Source: Streptomyces lienomycini (GTDB taxonomy: Bacteria; Actinomycetota; Actinomycetes; Streptomycetales; Streptomycetaceae). Taken from it: DNA of 64,000 nucleotides. The notes beneath the pieces are model-generated. The model had not been told where the DNA came from. It saw nothing but the letters and a program-made list of their open reading frames with translations, and searched no databases. Position numbers and translations under genes: made by a program. The stretch is taken from contig NZ_CP116257.1 in NCBI RefSeq assembly GCF_027947595.1, positions 2,356,001 to 2,420,000 on the forward strand, in the 5' to 3' direction. Shown piece after piece: positions 26,334 to 36,739 of the stretch. Within the stretch, counting starts at the first letter, position 1, and the number at the start of each line of letters is the position of its first letter.

Positions 26334-29164
26334 TCAGTCGGTTCGGCGGCCCGCCGCCAGTCGCACGAGGTCCACCCGGGACCGGATCCCGAGCTTGCGG
26401 TAGACCCGGGTCAGGGTCGCCTCGACCGTCTTGACGCTGACGAACAGACGCGCGGCGATCTCCCGGTTGGTCGCGCCCTCCCTGACGAGCGCGGCCACCT
26501 GACGCTCCATCGGGGCGAGCCCCGCCAGCCCGTCCGGCTCGGCGGACGGCACCGGGGCGGTCCGGCCGCCCGCGCCGCGACGGCCGCCTCCACCCGCCGC
26601 AGCCAGGGCAGCGCCCGGCACCGCCGGAACAGCCGCGCCGCCTCGTCGTACGACGCCGACTCCGGGACCCGCCCCGGCCGTTCGGCGTGCAGCTCGGCCA
26701 GGGCGAACGCCGCCCGCGCCTCCTCCAGGCCGAAGCCGAGCCCGGCCAGCCGCTCCCGCGCCGACGCCAACCGGGTGACGGCCGCCCGGTGTTCGCCCCG
26801 GGCCGCCCGCACCAGGGCCTCGGACCGGTCGAGCACGGCGAGGACGCTCCCGCGCCCGAGCCGCAGCGCGTGCGCGCGGGCGGCCTCGATGACGTACAGC
26901 GCCTCGGCCGGCTCCCCGGTGCGCACCAGCGCCTCCGCCAGGTCGCCCTGCCACCGGCCGCGCGCCGGGTCGGTGATGCCCGCCCCGGCCTCCAGCTCCC
27001 GCACCCGGCGCAGCGCCCGTACGGCCGCCGCCGCGTCGCCCGCCACCAGCTGCGCGTGACCGAGCGCGGCCAGCGCCCGCGACAGGTACACGGCGTCGCC
27101 GTCCTCCTCCGTGCGCCGCACCGCCTCGCGCGCCAGTTCCAGCGCCCGGTCCGGATCGCCGCCCGCGGCCTCGGCGAGCGCGGCCTGCATCACGCCCGCG
27201 CCCTCCCCGATGCCCGCGTCGCGCGCCAGGGTCAGGCTCTCCCGGGACAGTTCGAGGGCCCGGCCGCAGTGGCCCGAGTGCAGTTCGGTCTCCGCGAGGA
27301 AACGCAGGTAGTGCACCTCGCTCTCGGCCATGCCGCGCCGGCGCACCTCGCGCAGCAGCGCGGTGACGGTGGTCCGCGCCTCGGCCAGCCGGTCGCTCAT
27401 CACCAGCCACCGGAAGCGGGACGAGCCCGCCCCGTTGTGGTGGCACGCCACCCGCGGGTCCTGCGGCTCCTGGAGCGCCCGCTGGATGGTCGCCGGGGCG
27501 CCCGGATGGCCCATCAGCGTCTCCGACTGCGCCTGGAAGGCCAGCGCCAGCAGCTCGGTGCGCCGGTCCCCGGCCCGCGCCGCCAGCCGGGCCGCGTGCG
27601 CGGCCTCCTCCCGGCCCTGGGCGAAGTCGCCCTGCACCACCAGGGAGCGCCAGGCCAGCTGGTAGTGGACCAGGGCGAGCAGCCGGGGGTCGTCGCCCGC
27701 GTCGGCCAGGGCCTGCGGGAAGACCGCGTCGACCTCGCCGATGGCCTGCCCGGCCGCCTCGATCACCACCATCCACGCCCGTACCCGCTCGCCGGGGGCG
27801 GCGGCCCGGGTCAGCACCTCGCGGGCGATGTCCCGGGCGAGGTCGGGCTCACCCGCGGTGATGGCGTCCTCGGCCGCCGCCAGCCGCCGCTCGTCCGGCC
27901 CCGGTGCGCCGTCCGCCGGGGTGTGGCGGGCGGCCAGCAGCCCCAGCGAGGCGGCCACCGAGGGTGCCCCGCGGTCCCGGGCCAGTGCGGCCGCCTCCGC
28001 CAGCCGGGCCGCCACCCGCGGGTCCGTGCCGGTGGTGGCCAGCGCCAGGTGCCGGGCGCGTTCGATCGGGTCGAAGGCCGCCGTGGACAGCGCGGCGTGC
28101 GCGGCCCGCCGTTCCGGCGCCGGGGCCTCGGCGTACAGCGCGGCCGAGATCAGCGGATGCGCGAACCGTACGGTCGGACCCTCCGGGTCGGGCGCCAGCA
28201 GCCCGAGCGCCGCCGCCTGCGCCGTCTCCGCCTCGGCGTTCTCCCGGCCGGCCGCGCGCAGCAGCGCCGGGGTCGGGCGGGCACCGGCGCTGGCCACCAG
28301 GAGGGTGCGGCGTGCCTCGTCCGACAGCATCTCCAGCCGGGACAGGACCAGGGCCCGCAGCGAGGTCGGCACCGGCAGCGGCTCGCCCGGTCGCGGTGCG
28401 GCGGGGCTCTCGGCCAGGGCCCTGCCCAGTTCCAGCGCGAAGAGCGGGTTGCCGCCGCTGGTGCGGTGGATGTCCCGGACGGTGGAACGGTGCAGGCCGG
28501 AGTAGCCGCGCTCGTCGAGCAGCGCCGAGACCTGGGCGCGGGTCAGCGGCCCGAGGCGGACCGCGCGGGTGTCGGGCGGGGAGGCGCGCAGATGGCGGTC
28601 GTACTCGGCGTCGTCCGTCTCGGGCCCCTCCGTCCGTACCGCGCACAGCAGCCGTACGGGGGTCTCGCCCAGGCGGCGGGCGGCGAAGCCGAGGAGTTCC
28701 GCGCTGGCCGGATCGAGCCACTGGAGGTCGTCGGCGACGACGAGGACGGGTCCGTCGGCGGCGAGGGCGCGCAGCGCGGACAGCACGGCCAGCCGCAGCG
28801 CGAGACCGTCGCGCTGGAGGGTGGACTCGCCGCGGCCGGTGAGCGCCGACTCCAGGGCGGTGCGCTGGGCGGCGGGCAGCGCGTGGGACACCTCGTCGAG
28901 GACCAGGCCCAGGAGGTCGGCGAGGGCGAGGAAGGGGAGATGGGATTCGGACTCGGTGGCCGAGCAGCGCAACACGGTGCGCGCCGTGCGGGCGTATTCC
29001 CCGGCCAGGGTCCGCAGGACCGTCGACTTTCCAATTCCGGCGGGACCGTGCAGCAACACGCTGCCGCCCCGGGCCAGCTGCTCACGCGCCGCGCCGAACG
29101 AGTCCTCCCGCCCGATGACCAGGTCGGAGCGGCATCCGGCAGCCTCCGCGAAGTCCCGTGGCAC
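26334..29164 (-). CDS. LAL-type LuxR regulator (AAA ATPase plus LuxR HTH), C-terminus frameshifted
   Basis: Large ATP-binding regulator of about 942 residues. Walker A LLHGPAGIGKST is near residue 45 and Walker B-like VLVVADDLQWLD near 145. The middle is a long TPR-like helical region, and the C-terminal LuxR helix-turn-helix has REGATNREIAARLFVSVKTVEATL. The HTH is in a different frame from the rest: the main frame runs on to a stop at 26411, while the HTH frame reads PVPSAEPDGLAGLAPMERQV from about 26570. One base lost near 26565 (GCGGGCGGCC) joins them. GTG 29164 has GGAGGGGAG just upstream. Target genes are unknown. Confidence 0.85.
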
Positions 29165-29318
29165 GGTGACCGCTCCCCTCCGTGTGTCGTGTCCGGGCCA
29201 ATATTAGGCAATGGCGCAATGCCTTACGGAGGTACGGAGAGGTGAGCCGAACAACAAACGGGGAGCACGGAAATCACACACCGCCGACGCCGGTGAATTC
29301 CGCCCGGGCCGCCGCTTC

Positions 29319-30167
29319 CTACGGCAGCCACCCCGTCCGGCGGGCGGTCGCGACGGCCTCCGTGCGGGTGCGGGCGCCCAGCTTGCGCATCGCCGAGCGC
29401 AGATAGCTCTTGACGGTCTCCGGGCCCACCCCGAGGCGCTCTGCCGCGGTCCCGTTCGTCGCGCCCGCCGCCACGCAGGCCAGCACGTCCACCTCGCGCG
29501 GAGCCAGCCGCGGCCCCGGGAGGGGCCCGGTCCCCGCCGCCAGCAGGCCGCACGCGCGCAGCAACTCCTCCCGCAGCGCTGGGTCCGTGATCCTCGGCGC
29601 CAGCGCCCGCAGCGCCGCGTGCGCCTCCCGCACCTGCTCCCAGGCCGCGCCGCCCGCCGGATCGTGCGCGGGCGCGTGCGCCGCCCGCGGTGCGGCCGCC
29701 GCCAGCAACTCGTCCGCCTCGTCCCGCAGCAGCAGCGCCTGCTCCGTGTCCCGCGCCGCCGCCACGGCCGCGCTCAGCGTGCGGTCGCCCAGCGGCTGGG
29801 CCGTGCGCAGGGCGCCGTACAGCACGCCGCGCACCCGGCGCCGTACGACCACCGGCACCGCCAGGACCGAGCGCAGGCCCTCGACGGCGACGGGGAGGTC
29901 GTACTCGTGGCTGATCTGCCGGGAGACCGAGTAGTCCGTCACGGCGCACGGCCGGCACAGCGCCACCGCCCTGCCGCCCAGGCCGTTGCCCGAGGTCACC
30001 GCGAGGGCGCTGAGCGCGGCCGTGGCCGTACCGCTCAGCTCGCTGATGCGCACCTGGCGCCGCCCGGACTCCAGGAGGCCGCCGAAGGCCACCGGCAGCC
30101 CGGTCGTGCGCCGCAGCCGCACCAGCGCGCTGCGGATCTCAGCCGCGTCCGCCGAGTCCACCGCCAC
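29319..30167 (-). CDS. GAF-domain LuxR-family transcriptional regulator
   Basis: 282 residues. The N-terminal GAF-like sensor domain (about 20-150) has GLPVAFGGLLESGRRQVRI and LAVPVVVRRRVRGVLYGALR. The C-terminal LuxR HTH (about 215-275) has LAPREVDVLACVAAGATNG and ERLGVGPETVKSYLRSAMRKLG. GTG 30167 has GGAGGG 8 bases upstream and is preferred over GTGs further up. It is divergent from the acyl-CoA synthetase pair, with 124 bases between, so it likely controls them; this regulator type is often found beside fatty-acid activation genes. Confidence 0.85.
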   Translation of the reverse strand: MAVDSADAAEIRSALVRLRRTTGLPVAFGGLLESGRRQVRISELSGTATAALSALAVTSGNGLGGRAVALCRPCAVTDYSVSRQISHEYDLPVAVEGLRSVLAVPVVVRRRVRGVLYGALRTAQPLGDRTLSAAVAAARDTEQALLLRDEADELLAAAAPRAAHAPAHDPAGGAAWEQVREAHAALRALAPRITDPALREELLRACGLLAAGTGPLPGPRLAPREVDVLACVAAGATNGTAAERLGVGPETVKSYLRSAMRKLGARTRTEAVATARRTGWLP

Positions 30168-30291
30168 TCGTTCCACCCTCCCTCGTGCCCGACCCGGGAC
30201 GCACACCCCCGTTCGGGGGTAGTGAGACCCACATCACGCACTACACGATGGCACAGAGCCGCCCGGCAGGGCCCGGCACCGAGGAGGACAG

Positions 30292-31968
30292 ATGACGACG
30301 GCCACGGAGCTGTTCCGCAGCGCACGGGACTTCCTGCTGGAGCACCGCGAGGACTACACCGCCGCCTACGAGGGCTTCACCTGGCCCCGCCCCGACCACT
30401 TCAACTGGGCGCTGGACTGGTTCGACGTCATCGCCGACGGCAACGAGCGCACCGCCCTGCACATCGTCGAGGAGGACGGCACAGAGGTCCGCGTCTCCTT
30501 CGCCGAGATGTCCGCCCGCTCCGACCGCGTCGCGAACCGCCTGCGCGAGTGGGGCGTCGGCCCGGAGGACCGGGTCCTCGTCATGCTCGGCAACCAGGCC
30601 GAACTGTGGGAGACCGCGCTCGCGGCGATGAAGCTGCGCGCCGTCGTCATCCCGGCCACCACCCTGCTCGGCCCCGCCGACCTGCGCGACCGCGTCGACC
30701 GCGGCCGGGTGAAGCACGTGATCGTCCGCTCCGAGGACACCGGCAAGTTCGACGACGTACCCGGCGACTACACGCGCGTCGCGGTCGGCGGCGGTGCGAC
30801 GGCACCCGGCTGGCAGCGGTACGAGGACGTGTACACCGCCTCCGACACCTTCGTCCCGGACGGCCCGACCGCCGCCGACGACCCGCTGATGCTGTACTTC
30901 ACCTCCGGCACCACCGCCCGGCCCAAGCTGGTCGAGCACACCCACGTGTCGTACCCCGTCGGGCACCTGGCGACCATGTACTGGATCGGGCTGAAACCCG
31001 GCGACGTGCACCTGAACATCTCCTCGCCCGGCTGGGCCAAGCACGCCTGGTCCAACCTGTTCGCGCCGTGGAACGCCGAGGCGACCGTCTTCCTGCACAA
31101 CTACACCCGGTTCGACGCGGCCCGGCTGATGGCCGAGATGGACCGGGCCGGCGTGACCACCTTCTGCGCCCCGCCCACCGTGTGGCGCATGCTCATCCAG
31201 GCCGACCTGACGCAGCTCGCCACCCCGCCGCGGGAGGTCGTCGCCGCCGGTGAGCCGCTCAACCCCGAGGTGATCGAACAGGTCCGCCGCTCCTGGGGCC
31301 GGACCATCAGGGACGGCTTCGGGCAGACCGAGACCGCCGTCCAGGTCTCCAACAGCCCCGGACAGGTGCTGAAGACGGGCTCCATGGGCCGCCCCAGTCC
31401 CGGCTACCGGGTGGAGCTCCTCGACCCGGTGACCGGCGCACCGGGCGTCGACGAGGGCGAGATCGCCCTGGACCTGTCCGCCGGTCCCGTCGGCCTGATG
31501 ACCGGCTACCACGGCGACCCTGACCGCACGGCCGAGGCGATGGCCGGCGGCTACTACCGCACCGGGGACATCGGCTCGCGGGACGCCGACGGATACCTGA
31601 CGTACGTCGGACGCAGCGACGACGTCTTCAAGGCCTCCGACTACAAGATCTCCCCGTTCGAGCTGGAGAGCGCCCTGCTGGAGCACGAGGCGGTCGCCGA
31701 GGCGGCGGTCGTGCCGGCCCCCGACGACCTGCGGTTGGCCGTACCCAAGGCCTACATCGTGCTGGCGGCGGGCTGGGAGCCCGGCCCGGACACCGCGAAG
31801 GTGCTCTTCGAGCACTCCCGCCGGGTCCTCGCCCCCTACAAGCGGGTGCGCCGCCTGGAGTTCGGCGAACTGCCCAAGACCGTCTCCGGCAAGATCCGCC
31901 GCATCGAACTGCGCGAGGCCACCGCCGCCGGTTCCACCGACGAGCACCGCGAGGAGGACTTCCGGTGA
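30292..31968 (+). CDS. AMP-dependent acyl-CoA synthetase (medium-chain/aromatic acid type)
   Basis: 558 residues, ANL superfamily. P-loop YFTSGTTARPKLVEH (about 200), GAPPTVWRM-type A4 region, YGFGQTE-like DGFGQTETAVQ (A5), YYRTGDIGSRDADGYLTYVGR (A7-A8) and the catalytic Lys in LPKTVSGKIRR (A10) are all present. Forms acyl-AMP and then acyl-CoA. The sequence is close to medium-chain or xenobiotic acyl-CoA ligases (ISSPGWAKHAWS). ATG 30292 is preceded by GAGGAGGAC. Its stop overlaps the next synthetase start (GTGA). Confidence 0.9.
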   Translation: MTTATELFRSARDFLLEHREDYTAAYEGFTWPRPDHFNWALDWFDVIADGNERTALHIVEEDGTEVRVSFAEMSARSDRVANRLREWGVGPEDRVLVMLGNQAELWETALAAMKLRAVVIPATTLLGPADLRDRVDRGRVKHVIVRSEDTGKFDDVPGDYTRVAVGGGATAPGWQRYEDVYTASDTFVPDGPTAADDPLMLYFTSGTTARPKLVEHTHVSYPVGHLATMYWIGLKPGDVHLNISSPGWAKHAWSNLFAPWNAEATVFLHNYTRFDAARLMAEMDRAGVTTFCAPPTVWRMLIQADLTQLATPPREVVAAGEPLNPEVIEQVRRSWGRTIRDGFGQTETAVQVSNSPGQVLKTGSMGRPSPGYRVELLDPVTGAPGVDEGEIALDLSAGPVGLMTGYHGDPDRTAEAMAGGYYRTGDIGSRDADGYLTYVGRSDDVFKASDYKISPFELESALLEHEAVAEAAVVPAPDDLRLAVPKAYIVLAAGWEPGPDTAKVLFEHSRRVLAPYKRVRRLEFGELPKTVSGKIRRIELREATAAGSTDEHREEDFR

Positions 31969-33578
31969 CCGAACCCTCCTACGCCCACGGGACCAGCACC
32001 ACCCCGCTCCTCGGCGACACGGTCGGCGCCGATCTCGCCCGTGCGATCGCCGCCCACCCGGACCGCGAGGCCCTGGTCGACGTACCGTCCGGACGGCGCT
32101 GGACCTACGCCGAGTTCGGCGCCGCCGTCGACCAGGTGGCGCGGGGACTGCTCGCCAAGGGCGTCACCAAGGGCGACCGGGTCGGCATCTGGGCGGTCAA
32201 CTGCCCCGAGTGGGTCCTCGTCCAGTACGCCACCGCCCGCATCGGCGTCATCATGGTGAACGTCAACCCCGCCTACCGGGCGCACGAGTTGGAGTTCGTC
32301 CTCCAGCAGTCCGGCGCCACCCTGCTGGTCGCCTCCCTCGCCCACAAGAGCAGCGACTACCGGGCGATCGTCGACCAGGTCCGCGGCCGGTGCCCCGCGC
32401 TGCGCGAGACCGTCCACATCGGCGACCCGTCCTGGGACGCGCTCACCGCGGGCGCCGCCGCGGTGGAGCAGGAGCGGGTCGACGCCCTCGCCGCCGAGCT
32501 GAGCTGCGACGACCCGGTCAACATCCAGTACACCTCCGGCACCACCGGCTTCCCCAAGGGTGCCGTCCTCTCCCACCACAACATCCTCAACAACGGCTAC
32601 TGGGTGGGCCGTACGGTCGGCTACACCGAGCAGGACCGGGTGTGCCTGCCGGTGCCCTTCTACCACTGCTTCGGCATGGTGATGGGGAATCTGGGGGCCA
32701 CCTCCCACGGCGCCTGCATCGTCATCCCCGCCCCGTCCTTCGAGCCGGTGGCCACGCTGGAGGCGGTGCAGCGGGAGCGCTGCACGTCCCTGTACGGCGT
32801 CCCGACCATGTTCATCGCGGAGCTGAACCTGCCGGACTTCGCCTCCTACGACCTCACCTCCCTGCGCACCGGCATCATGGCGGGCTCGCCCTGCCCGGTG
32901 GAGGTGATGAAGCGGGTGGTCGCCGAGATGCACATGGAGCAGGTCTCCATCTGCTACGGCATGACCGAGACCTCCCCGGTCTCCCTGCAGACCCGCATGG
33001 ACGACGACCTCGAACACCGCACCGGCACCGTCGGCCGCGTCCTGCCGCACATCGAGGTCAAGGTCGTCGACCCGGTCACCGGCACGACCCTGCCGCGCGG
33101 CGACGCGGGCGAACTGCGCACCCGGGGCTACAGCGTGATGCTCGGCTACTGGCAGGAGCCGGAGCGGACCGCCGAGGCGATCGACCAGGGCCGCTGGATG
33201 CACACCGGGGACCTCGCGGTGATGCGCGAGGACGGGTACGTGGAGATCGTCGGCCGCATCAAGGACGTGATCATCCGGGGCGGCGAGAACATCTACCCGC
33301 GCGAGGTCGAGGAGTTCCTGTACGCCCACCCGAAGATCGCGGACGTCCAGGTCGTCGGCGTACCGCACGAGCGCTACGGCGAGGAGGCCCTCGCCTGCGT
33401 CGTCGTGCGCGACGCGGCCGACCCGCTCACCCTGGAGGAGCTGCGGGAGTACTGCGACGGGCAGCTCGCCCACTACAAGGTCCCCACCCGCCTCCAACTC
33501 CTGGACTCCTTCCCGATGACCGTCTCGGGGAAGGTGCGCAAGGTGGAGCTGCGGGAGCGGTACGGAGAGCGCGCCTGA
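31965..33578 (+). CDS. Long/medium-chain fatty acid-CoA ligase (FadD-like)
   Basis: 537 residues. ANL motifs: IQYTSGTTGFPKGAVLSHHN, VPFYHCFGMVMGNL, CYGMTETSPVSLQ, WMHTGDLAVMREDGYVEIVGR, IIRGGENIYPREVEEFLY and SFPMTVSGKVRK with the catalytic Lys. Typical of AMP-binding acyl-CoA synthetases acting on fatty acids. Translationally coupled to the preceding synthetase. Its end is 6 bases from the convergent DUF1963-like gene. Confidence 0.9.
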   Translation: MTEPSYAHGTSTTPLLGDTVGADLARAIAAHPDREALVDVPSGRRWTYAEFGAAVDQVARGLLAKGVTKGDRVGIWAVNCPEWVLVQYATARIGVIMVNVNPAYRAHELEFVLQQSGATLLVASLAHKSSDYRAIVDQVRGRCPALRETVHIGDPSWDALTAGAAAVEQERVDALAAELSCDDPVNIQYTSGTTGFPKGAVLSHHNILNNGYWVGRTVGYTEQDRVCLPVPFYHCFGMVMGNLGATSHGACIVIPAPSFEPVATLEAVQRERCTSLYGVPTMFIAELNLPDFASYDLTSLRTGIMAGSPCPVEVMKRVVAEMHMEQVSICYGMTETSPVSLQTRMDDDLEHRTGTVGRVLPHIEVKVVDPVTGTTLPRGDAGELRTRGYSVMLGYWQEPERTAEAIDQGRWMHTGDLAVMREDGYVEIVGRIKDVIIRGGENIYPREVEEFLYAHPKIADVQVVGVPHERYGEEALACVVVRDAADPLTLEELREYCDGQLAHYKVPTRLQLLDSFPMTVSGKVRKVELRERYGERA

Positions 33579-33584
33579 CGAGGC

Positions 33585-34628
33585 CTACTGGATCAGCTCG
33601 AGGTGCGGGTGGTCCGTGGACGCCGGGCAGACGTGGAGCTGCAGGCCGTAGCCGCCGGCGACGACGACGCGGGTGTAGTTGGCCGGGGGAACGCCGGGCG
33701 GGAGCGGATCCCGCGCCTGGTCTCCCTCGGGGGCCCAGCTTGTGGAGCCGGCGTTCCATTCGGTCGACGCGATGGTCAGCAGCGGGTCCATCGCGGCGCC
33801 GCACACGGAGCAGAGGCGGGGCATGGGATCGGTCAGACCCCAACGGGACCAGCCACCGGCCTTCCAGCCGGGGGCGACGGACAGCTTGTTCCCGTAGAAC
33901 TCCTGCGGCGCCACGGCGTAGGAGTCGTCCACCGCGGGCCCGGCGGCCCGCCACCGGTCCCAGTCCGCGAGCTGTTCCCGCAACTCCTTGTCCAGCTCCA
34001 TGAAGTGGGGGTACTCGGTGACCTCCTCCGGCGAGAGCAGGGACGGCGCGGGCACGTAGTCGGAGGTCTGGACCGCGGGCGGTTCGGGAGGCGTGGCGAG
34101 GACGTCGGTGACCGCGGTGGCGGACCGCCAGAACAGCGCGGTCCTGGGGTGCTCCGGGTGGTCGAAGGGGCACCACAGCACCTGGAGCAGATCGGCGTCG
34201 GACCCCCCGGGCCGGGCCAGCAGGGGAATGTCACGCCGGTACAGCTGGGCCACGGGCACCATGGCGATCGGGCCCTCGGGCCACGGGTGCCCGGCGTAGA
34301 TCCGGGTGAGGACCGCCTTCTCCTCGGGCGTGTATTCGACTCCCCGTGGGTTGCCGCGCGACCGGTTCGCCGCAGCGGTCTGGATGCGCCGTTGTTCCCG
34401 CACGTCCTCCGGTGACGAGGGGTCGTTGAACTGGTCCCACTCGTGCGGTCCGGTGCAGTACGGCCACGGCTCGTCGGCGGGCCACCGCAGCGGCCCGCCG
34501 ACCGAGCTGTCGTCCGGCGTCGGCGACCCGGCGCGAGGGTGCAGCCGGGTCGCCGTGCGGGCCAGCGGGGCCAGTTGGGGGAAGACCGCGGTGACGTCGA
34601 ACGGCCGCGGTGGGGTGGTGCGACTCAT
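33585..34628 (-). CDS. DUF1963-like protein, possible immunity partner of the upstream nuclease-like gene
   Basis: 347 residues, cytoplasmic. Contains PTPDDSSVGGPLRWPADEPW, the usual DUF1963 opening (GG.P..P...PWP), VPVAQLYRRDIPLLARPGGSDADLLQVLWCPFDH, and a CxxC (LCSVCGAAMDP) near residue 275. Starts 31 bases after the stop of the secreted nuclease-like gene on the same strand, so the two are likely cotranscribed. A protective role is inference from this order and from the association of YwqG proteins with toxin loci in Bacillus. Confidence 0.65.
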   Translation of the reverse strand: MSRTTPPRPFDVTAVFPQLAPLARTATRLHPRAGSPTPDDSSVGGPLRWPADEPWPYCTGPHEWDQFNDPSSPEDVREQRRIQTAAANRSRGNPRGVEYTPEEKAVLTRIYAGHPWPEGPIAMVPVAQLYRRDIPLLARPGGSDADLLQVLWCPFDHPEHPRTALFWRSATAVTDVLATPPEPPAVQTSDYVPAPSLLSPEEVTEYPHFMELDKELREQLADWDRWRAAGPAVDDSYAVAPQEFYGNKLSVAPGWKAGGWSRWGLTDPMPRLCSVCGAAMDPLLTIASTEWNAGSTSWAPEGDQARDPLPPGVPPANYTRVVVAGGYGLQLHVCPASTDHPHLELIQ

Positions 34629-34659
34629 ACTGGCTCCCGATGGCGAGATTCGGCTGGGT

Positions 34660-36615
34660 TCAGTTCCCGAGGTTGAGTGTCCCGGTGTTGCCCTTCGTGT
34701 TGGGGATGTAGACCTCGGGGAACAGCGGTTGCGACGTCCCGTCCGCCCGCTGCACTGTAGCGGTCATGGTGACCCCGAGGGGGATGGTGCTGGTGTCGTC
34801 CCGGTAGTCGGGTGTCACCTGGTAGAAGAGGGCGTCGGTGGCCTTGAAGTTGGTGTCCTCCTTCACCAGCTTCTGTGCCGCCTGCTCGAAGGTCCGCATG
34901 CTGGGCGTGCCGGTGTTCATGCCGGACTGCCAGCAGGGGACGAGATTGTCCTGCCCGCCGTCCAGTATCTGGCCCTTGCCGCCGAGTACGTTGGGTATCA
35001 GGTGACAGCGGGCGAGGCCGGCCTTCGGAGCGTAGGTGTCGCGGTACAGCTGCGCGTCCTGCCATCCGGTGATGTCACCGGAGGCGTCGGAGCCGCCGTC
35101 GAGGTTCTTCCCCAGGCAGGCCGTCGCCTTGGCCGCGCGGGTGCCGGGTCCGTTCGGTGTGGTGGTCTTGTTGACCTCGTCGACGGCCTGGGTGGTGTTC
35201 TCGATCCATCCGTCACCGGCCCGGACCGATCCGGTCGGCAAGGTCTGCAGACAGGCGCCCTGCCGGACGGCGGTGGAGTCCGTGATCTTCAACAGGAACT
35301 GCTCGGCCTCCAGAACCCGCTGGTCCACGAAGCCGTCGGAGAGCTGGGCCTCGGCGGCCTGGTTGGCAGCTTGCGGTATGTGGGCGCGCACGCAGGGCCT
35401 GCTGGGGTCCGCGTTCCCCAACTGCTGGACGGCCCAGCCGCCACCGGTGTCCTTGAGGACGATCTCGCTGCACAGGGAACCGTCGGTTCCTCCCTCATGG
35501 GTGGCCGCGAAGGGGAACGTGCCACAGCTGTCGTTCGCGACGACGTTCGGCATCGGCTGGAAGGGGTCGGACCCCCCGCAGGTGCGACTGGTGCGGTCGG
35601 AGATGCCGCTCTTCGCACGCGTCAGCGGCTTGGCGGCCCCCCAGCCGTCGGCGAGGTTCTGCTGAGCCCACTGGTATCCGACCGCCGCGGCACCCGCCGT
35701 GCCGTCCATCTCGACGGTCGGCATGATGCTGGGCACCACGCAGCCGGGGCTGGGCGTGCCGGTGGACGTGGCGTCGCGGACGTCGTCGTCGCAGCGGATC
35801 TCCTTTGGATTGCTCCAGGAGGCGCTCGGGTCCGTGATCGTGGCGCCGGGATAGGACACGTACAGCATGTACGACGTCGTGAACTCGGTCTTCGTGCCGG
35901 GGGCCGGTGACGAGGAGTAGGAGACATGGCCGTTGCGGGAGTCGCCCTTGACCATGGCGCCCCCGTACCACGGAGCGTTCTTGGTGGCCGTGCAGCCGGC
36001 CGAGCACGAGGACCTGAACTTCGCGATCAGGGACGTCACGGCGCCGGTCGCGCCGGTCATCGTCACGGTGACGTGCTCGTTCCACGTTGTGTCCGCGGCG
36101 GGCAGGAGGGCACTGGTGAGCACCTCCAGGGTGCCGGTGCCGACCTCCTTGCCGTTGCTGTCCTTGAGTACGTACAGGACGGTGAGGCCGGTCACGCAGT
36201 AGCCGAACCGGTTGAAGGTCCAGGTTCCCGGCTTGGTGATCGCACAGCTGGCCGAGTCGACGGGGTCGGCCGCGGCCGTCGACTGCGCTCCGGCGAGGTC
36301 CTGTTGCGCCCCGGTCGGCGCCTTCGGCGCGGCTCTCATGGTGACGCAGGACTCCACCGCGCCCGCCCTGCGCTCGCGGGAACCGGTGGGAGTGGGCGTG
36401 CAGTGTTCCCCGGGGGTGACGCGGAGGGGCTCCGTCTCCACCGGGGCCGGGGGGTTGGCCGGGGCTGCCGCTTTGATCCGGTCCACCGTGCGGGGGGCCG
36501 CGGCGGACGCCTCGGAGACCGGCGCCATCGCGGTGGTGGTGACACCGAGGGCCAGGACGGCCAGCAACGGGACGGCCGCCCGTTGGAGCCGGGTGAACAG
36601 CGAGAATGGTCGCAT
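34660..36615 (-). CDS. Secreted protein with C-terminal DNA/RNA non-specific endonuclease-like domain
   Basis: 651 residues. Signal peptide of about 39 residues ending in EASAA. The middle (about 80-500) has many Cys and no assigned domain. The C-terminal part (about 535-651) matches the NS_2 endonuclease pattern: LARCHLIPNVLGG with the active-site-type His, DNLVPCWQSGMN, MRTFEQAAQKLV, YQVTPDYRDD. A catalytic DRGH is reduced to ARCH, so activity is uncertain. ATG 36615 gives a proper signal sequence. It lies between the ALF-repeat protein gene (upstream, behind a terminator) and the DUF1963-like gene. Confidence 0.75.
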   Translation of the reverse strand: MRPFSLFTRLQRAAVPLLAVLALGVTTTAMAPVSEASAAAPRTVDRIKAAAPANPPAPVETEPLRVTPGEHCTPTPTGSRERRAGAVESCVTMRAAPKAPTGAQQDLAGAQSTAAADPVDSASCAITKPGTWTFNRFGYCVTGLTVLYVLKDSNGKEVGTGTLEVLTSALLPAADTTWNEHVTVTMTGATGAVTSLIAKFRSSCSAGCTATKNAPWYGGAMVKGDSRNGHVSYSSSPAPGTKTEFTTSYMLYVSYPGATITDPSASWSNPKEIRCDDDVRDATSTGTPSPGCVVPSIMPTVEMDGTAGAAAVGYQWAQQNLADGWGAAKPLTRAKSGISDRTSRTCGGSDPFQPMPNVVANDSCGTFPFAATHEGGTDGSLCSEIVLKDTGGGWAVQQLGNADPSRPCVRAHIPQAANQAAEAQLSDGFVDQRVLEAEQFLLKITDSTAVRQGACLQTLPTGSVRAGDGWIENTTQAVDEVNKTTTPNGPGTRAAKATACLGKNLDGGSDASGDITGWQDAQLYRDTYAPKAGLARCHLIPNVLGGKGQILDGGQDNLVPCWQSGMNTGTPSMRTFEQAAQKLVKEDTNFKATDALFYQVTPDYRDDTSTIPLGVTMTATVQRADGTSQPLFPEVYIPNTKGNTGTLNLGN

Positions 36616-36679
36616 TGTCGTACATGCCTTTCGGATGTGACGTGCTGCCTGGTGAGCGGGGCCCGGGGGACGCACGGGA

Positions 36680-36706
36680 CCGCCCCGCCGGGCACCGGCG
36701 GGGCGG
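36680..36706 (-). terminator. Terminator hairpin after the first ALF-repeat gene
   Basis: 12-bp perfect stem CCGCCCCGCCGG / CCGGCGGGGCGG with a 3-base loop. It lies 33 bases downstream of the ALF-repeat gene stop on the minus strand and upstream of the nuclease-like gene, suggesting partly separate transcription. Confidence 0.65.
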
Positions 36707-36739
36707 GGCATCACCCGTTGCGCGAGTGGGGGGTCCTCG

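Noticed and set aside
30292..33578. The two acyl-CoA synthetases as part of a natural-product cluster
   Set aside because: No polyketide synthase, peptide synthetase or tailoring genes are nearby; fatty-acid or aromatic-acid activation under the GAF-LuxR regulator is a simpler reading.
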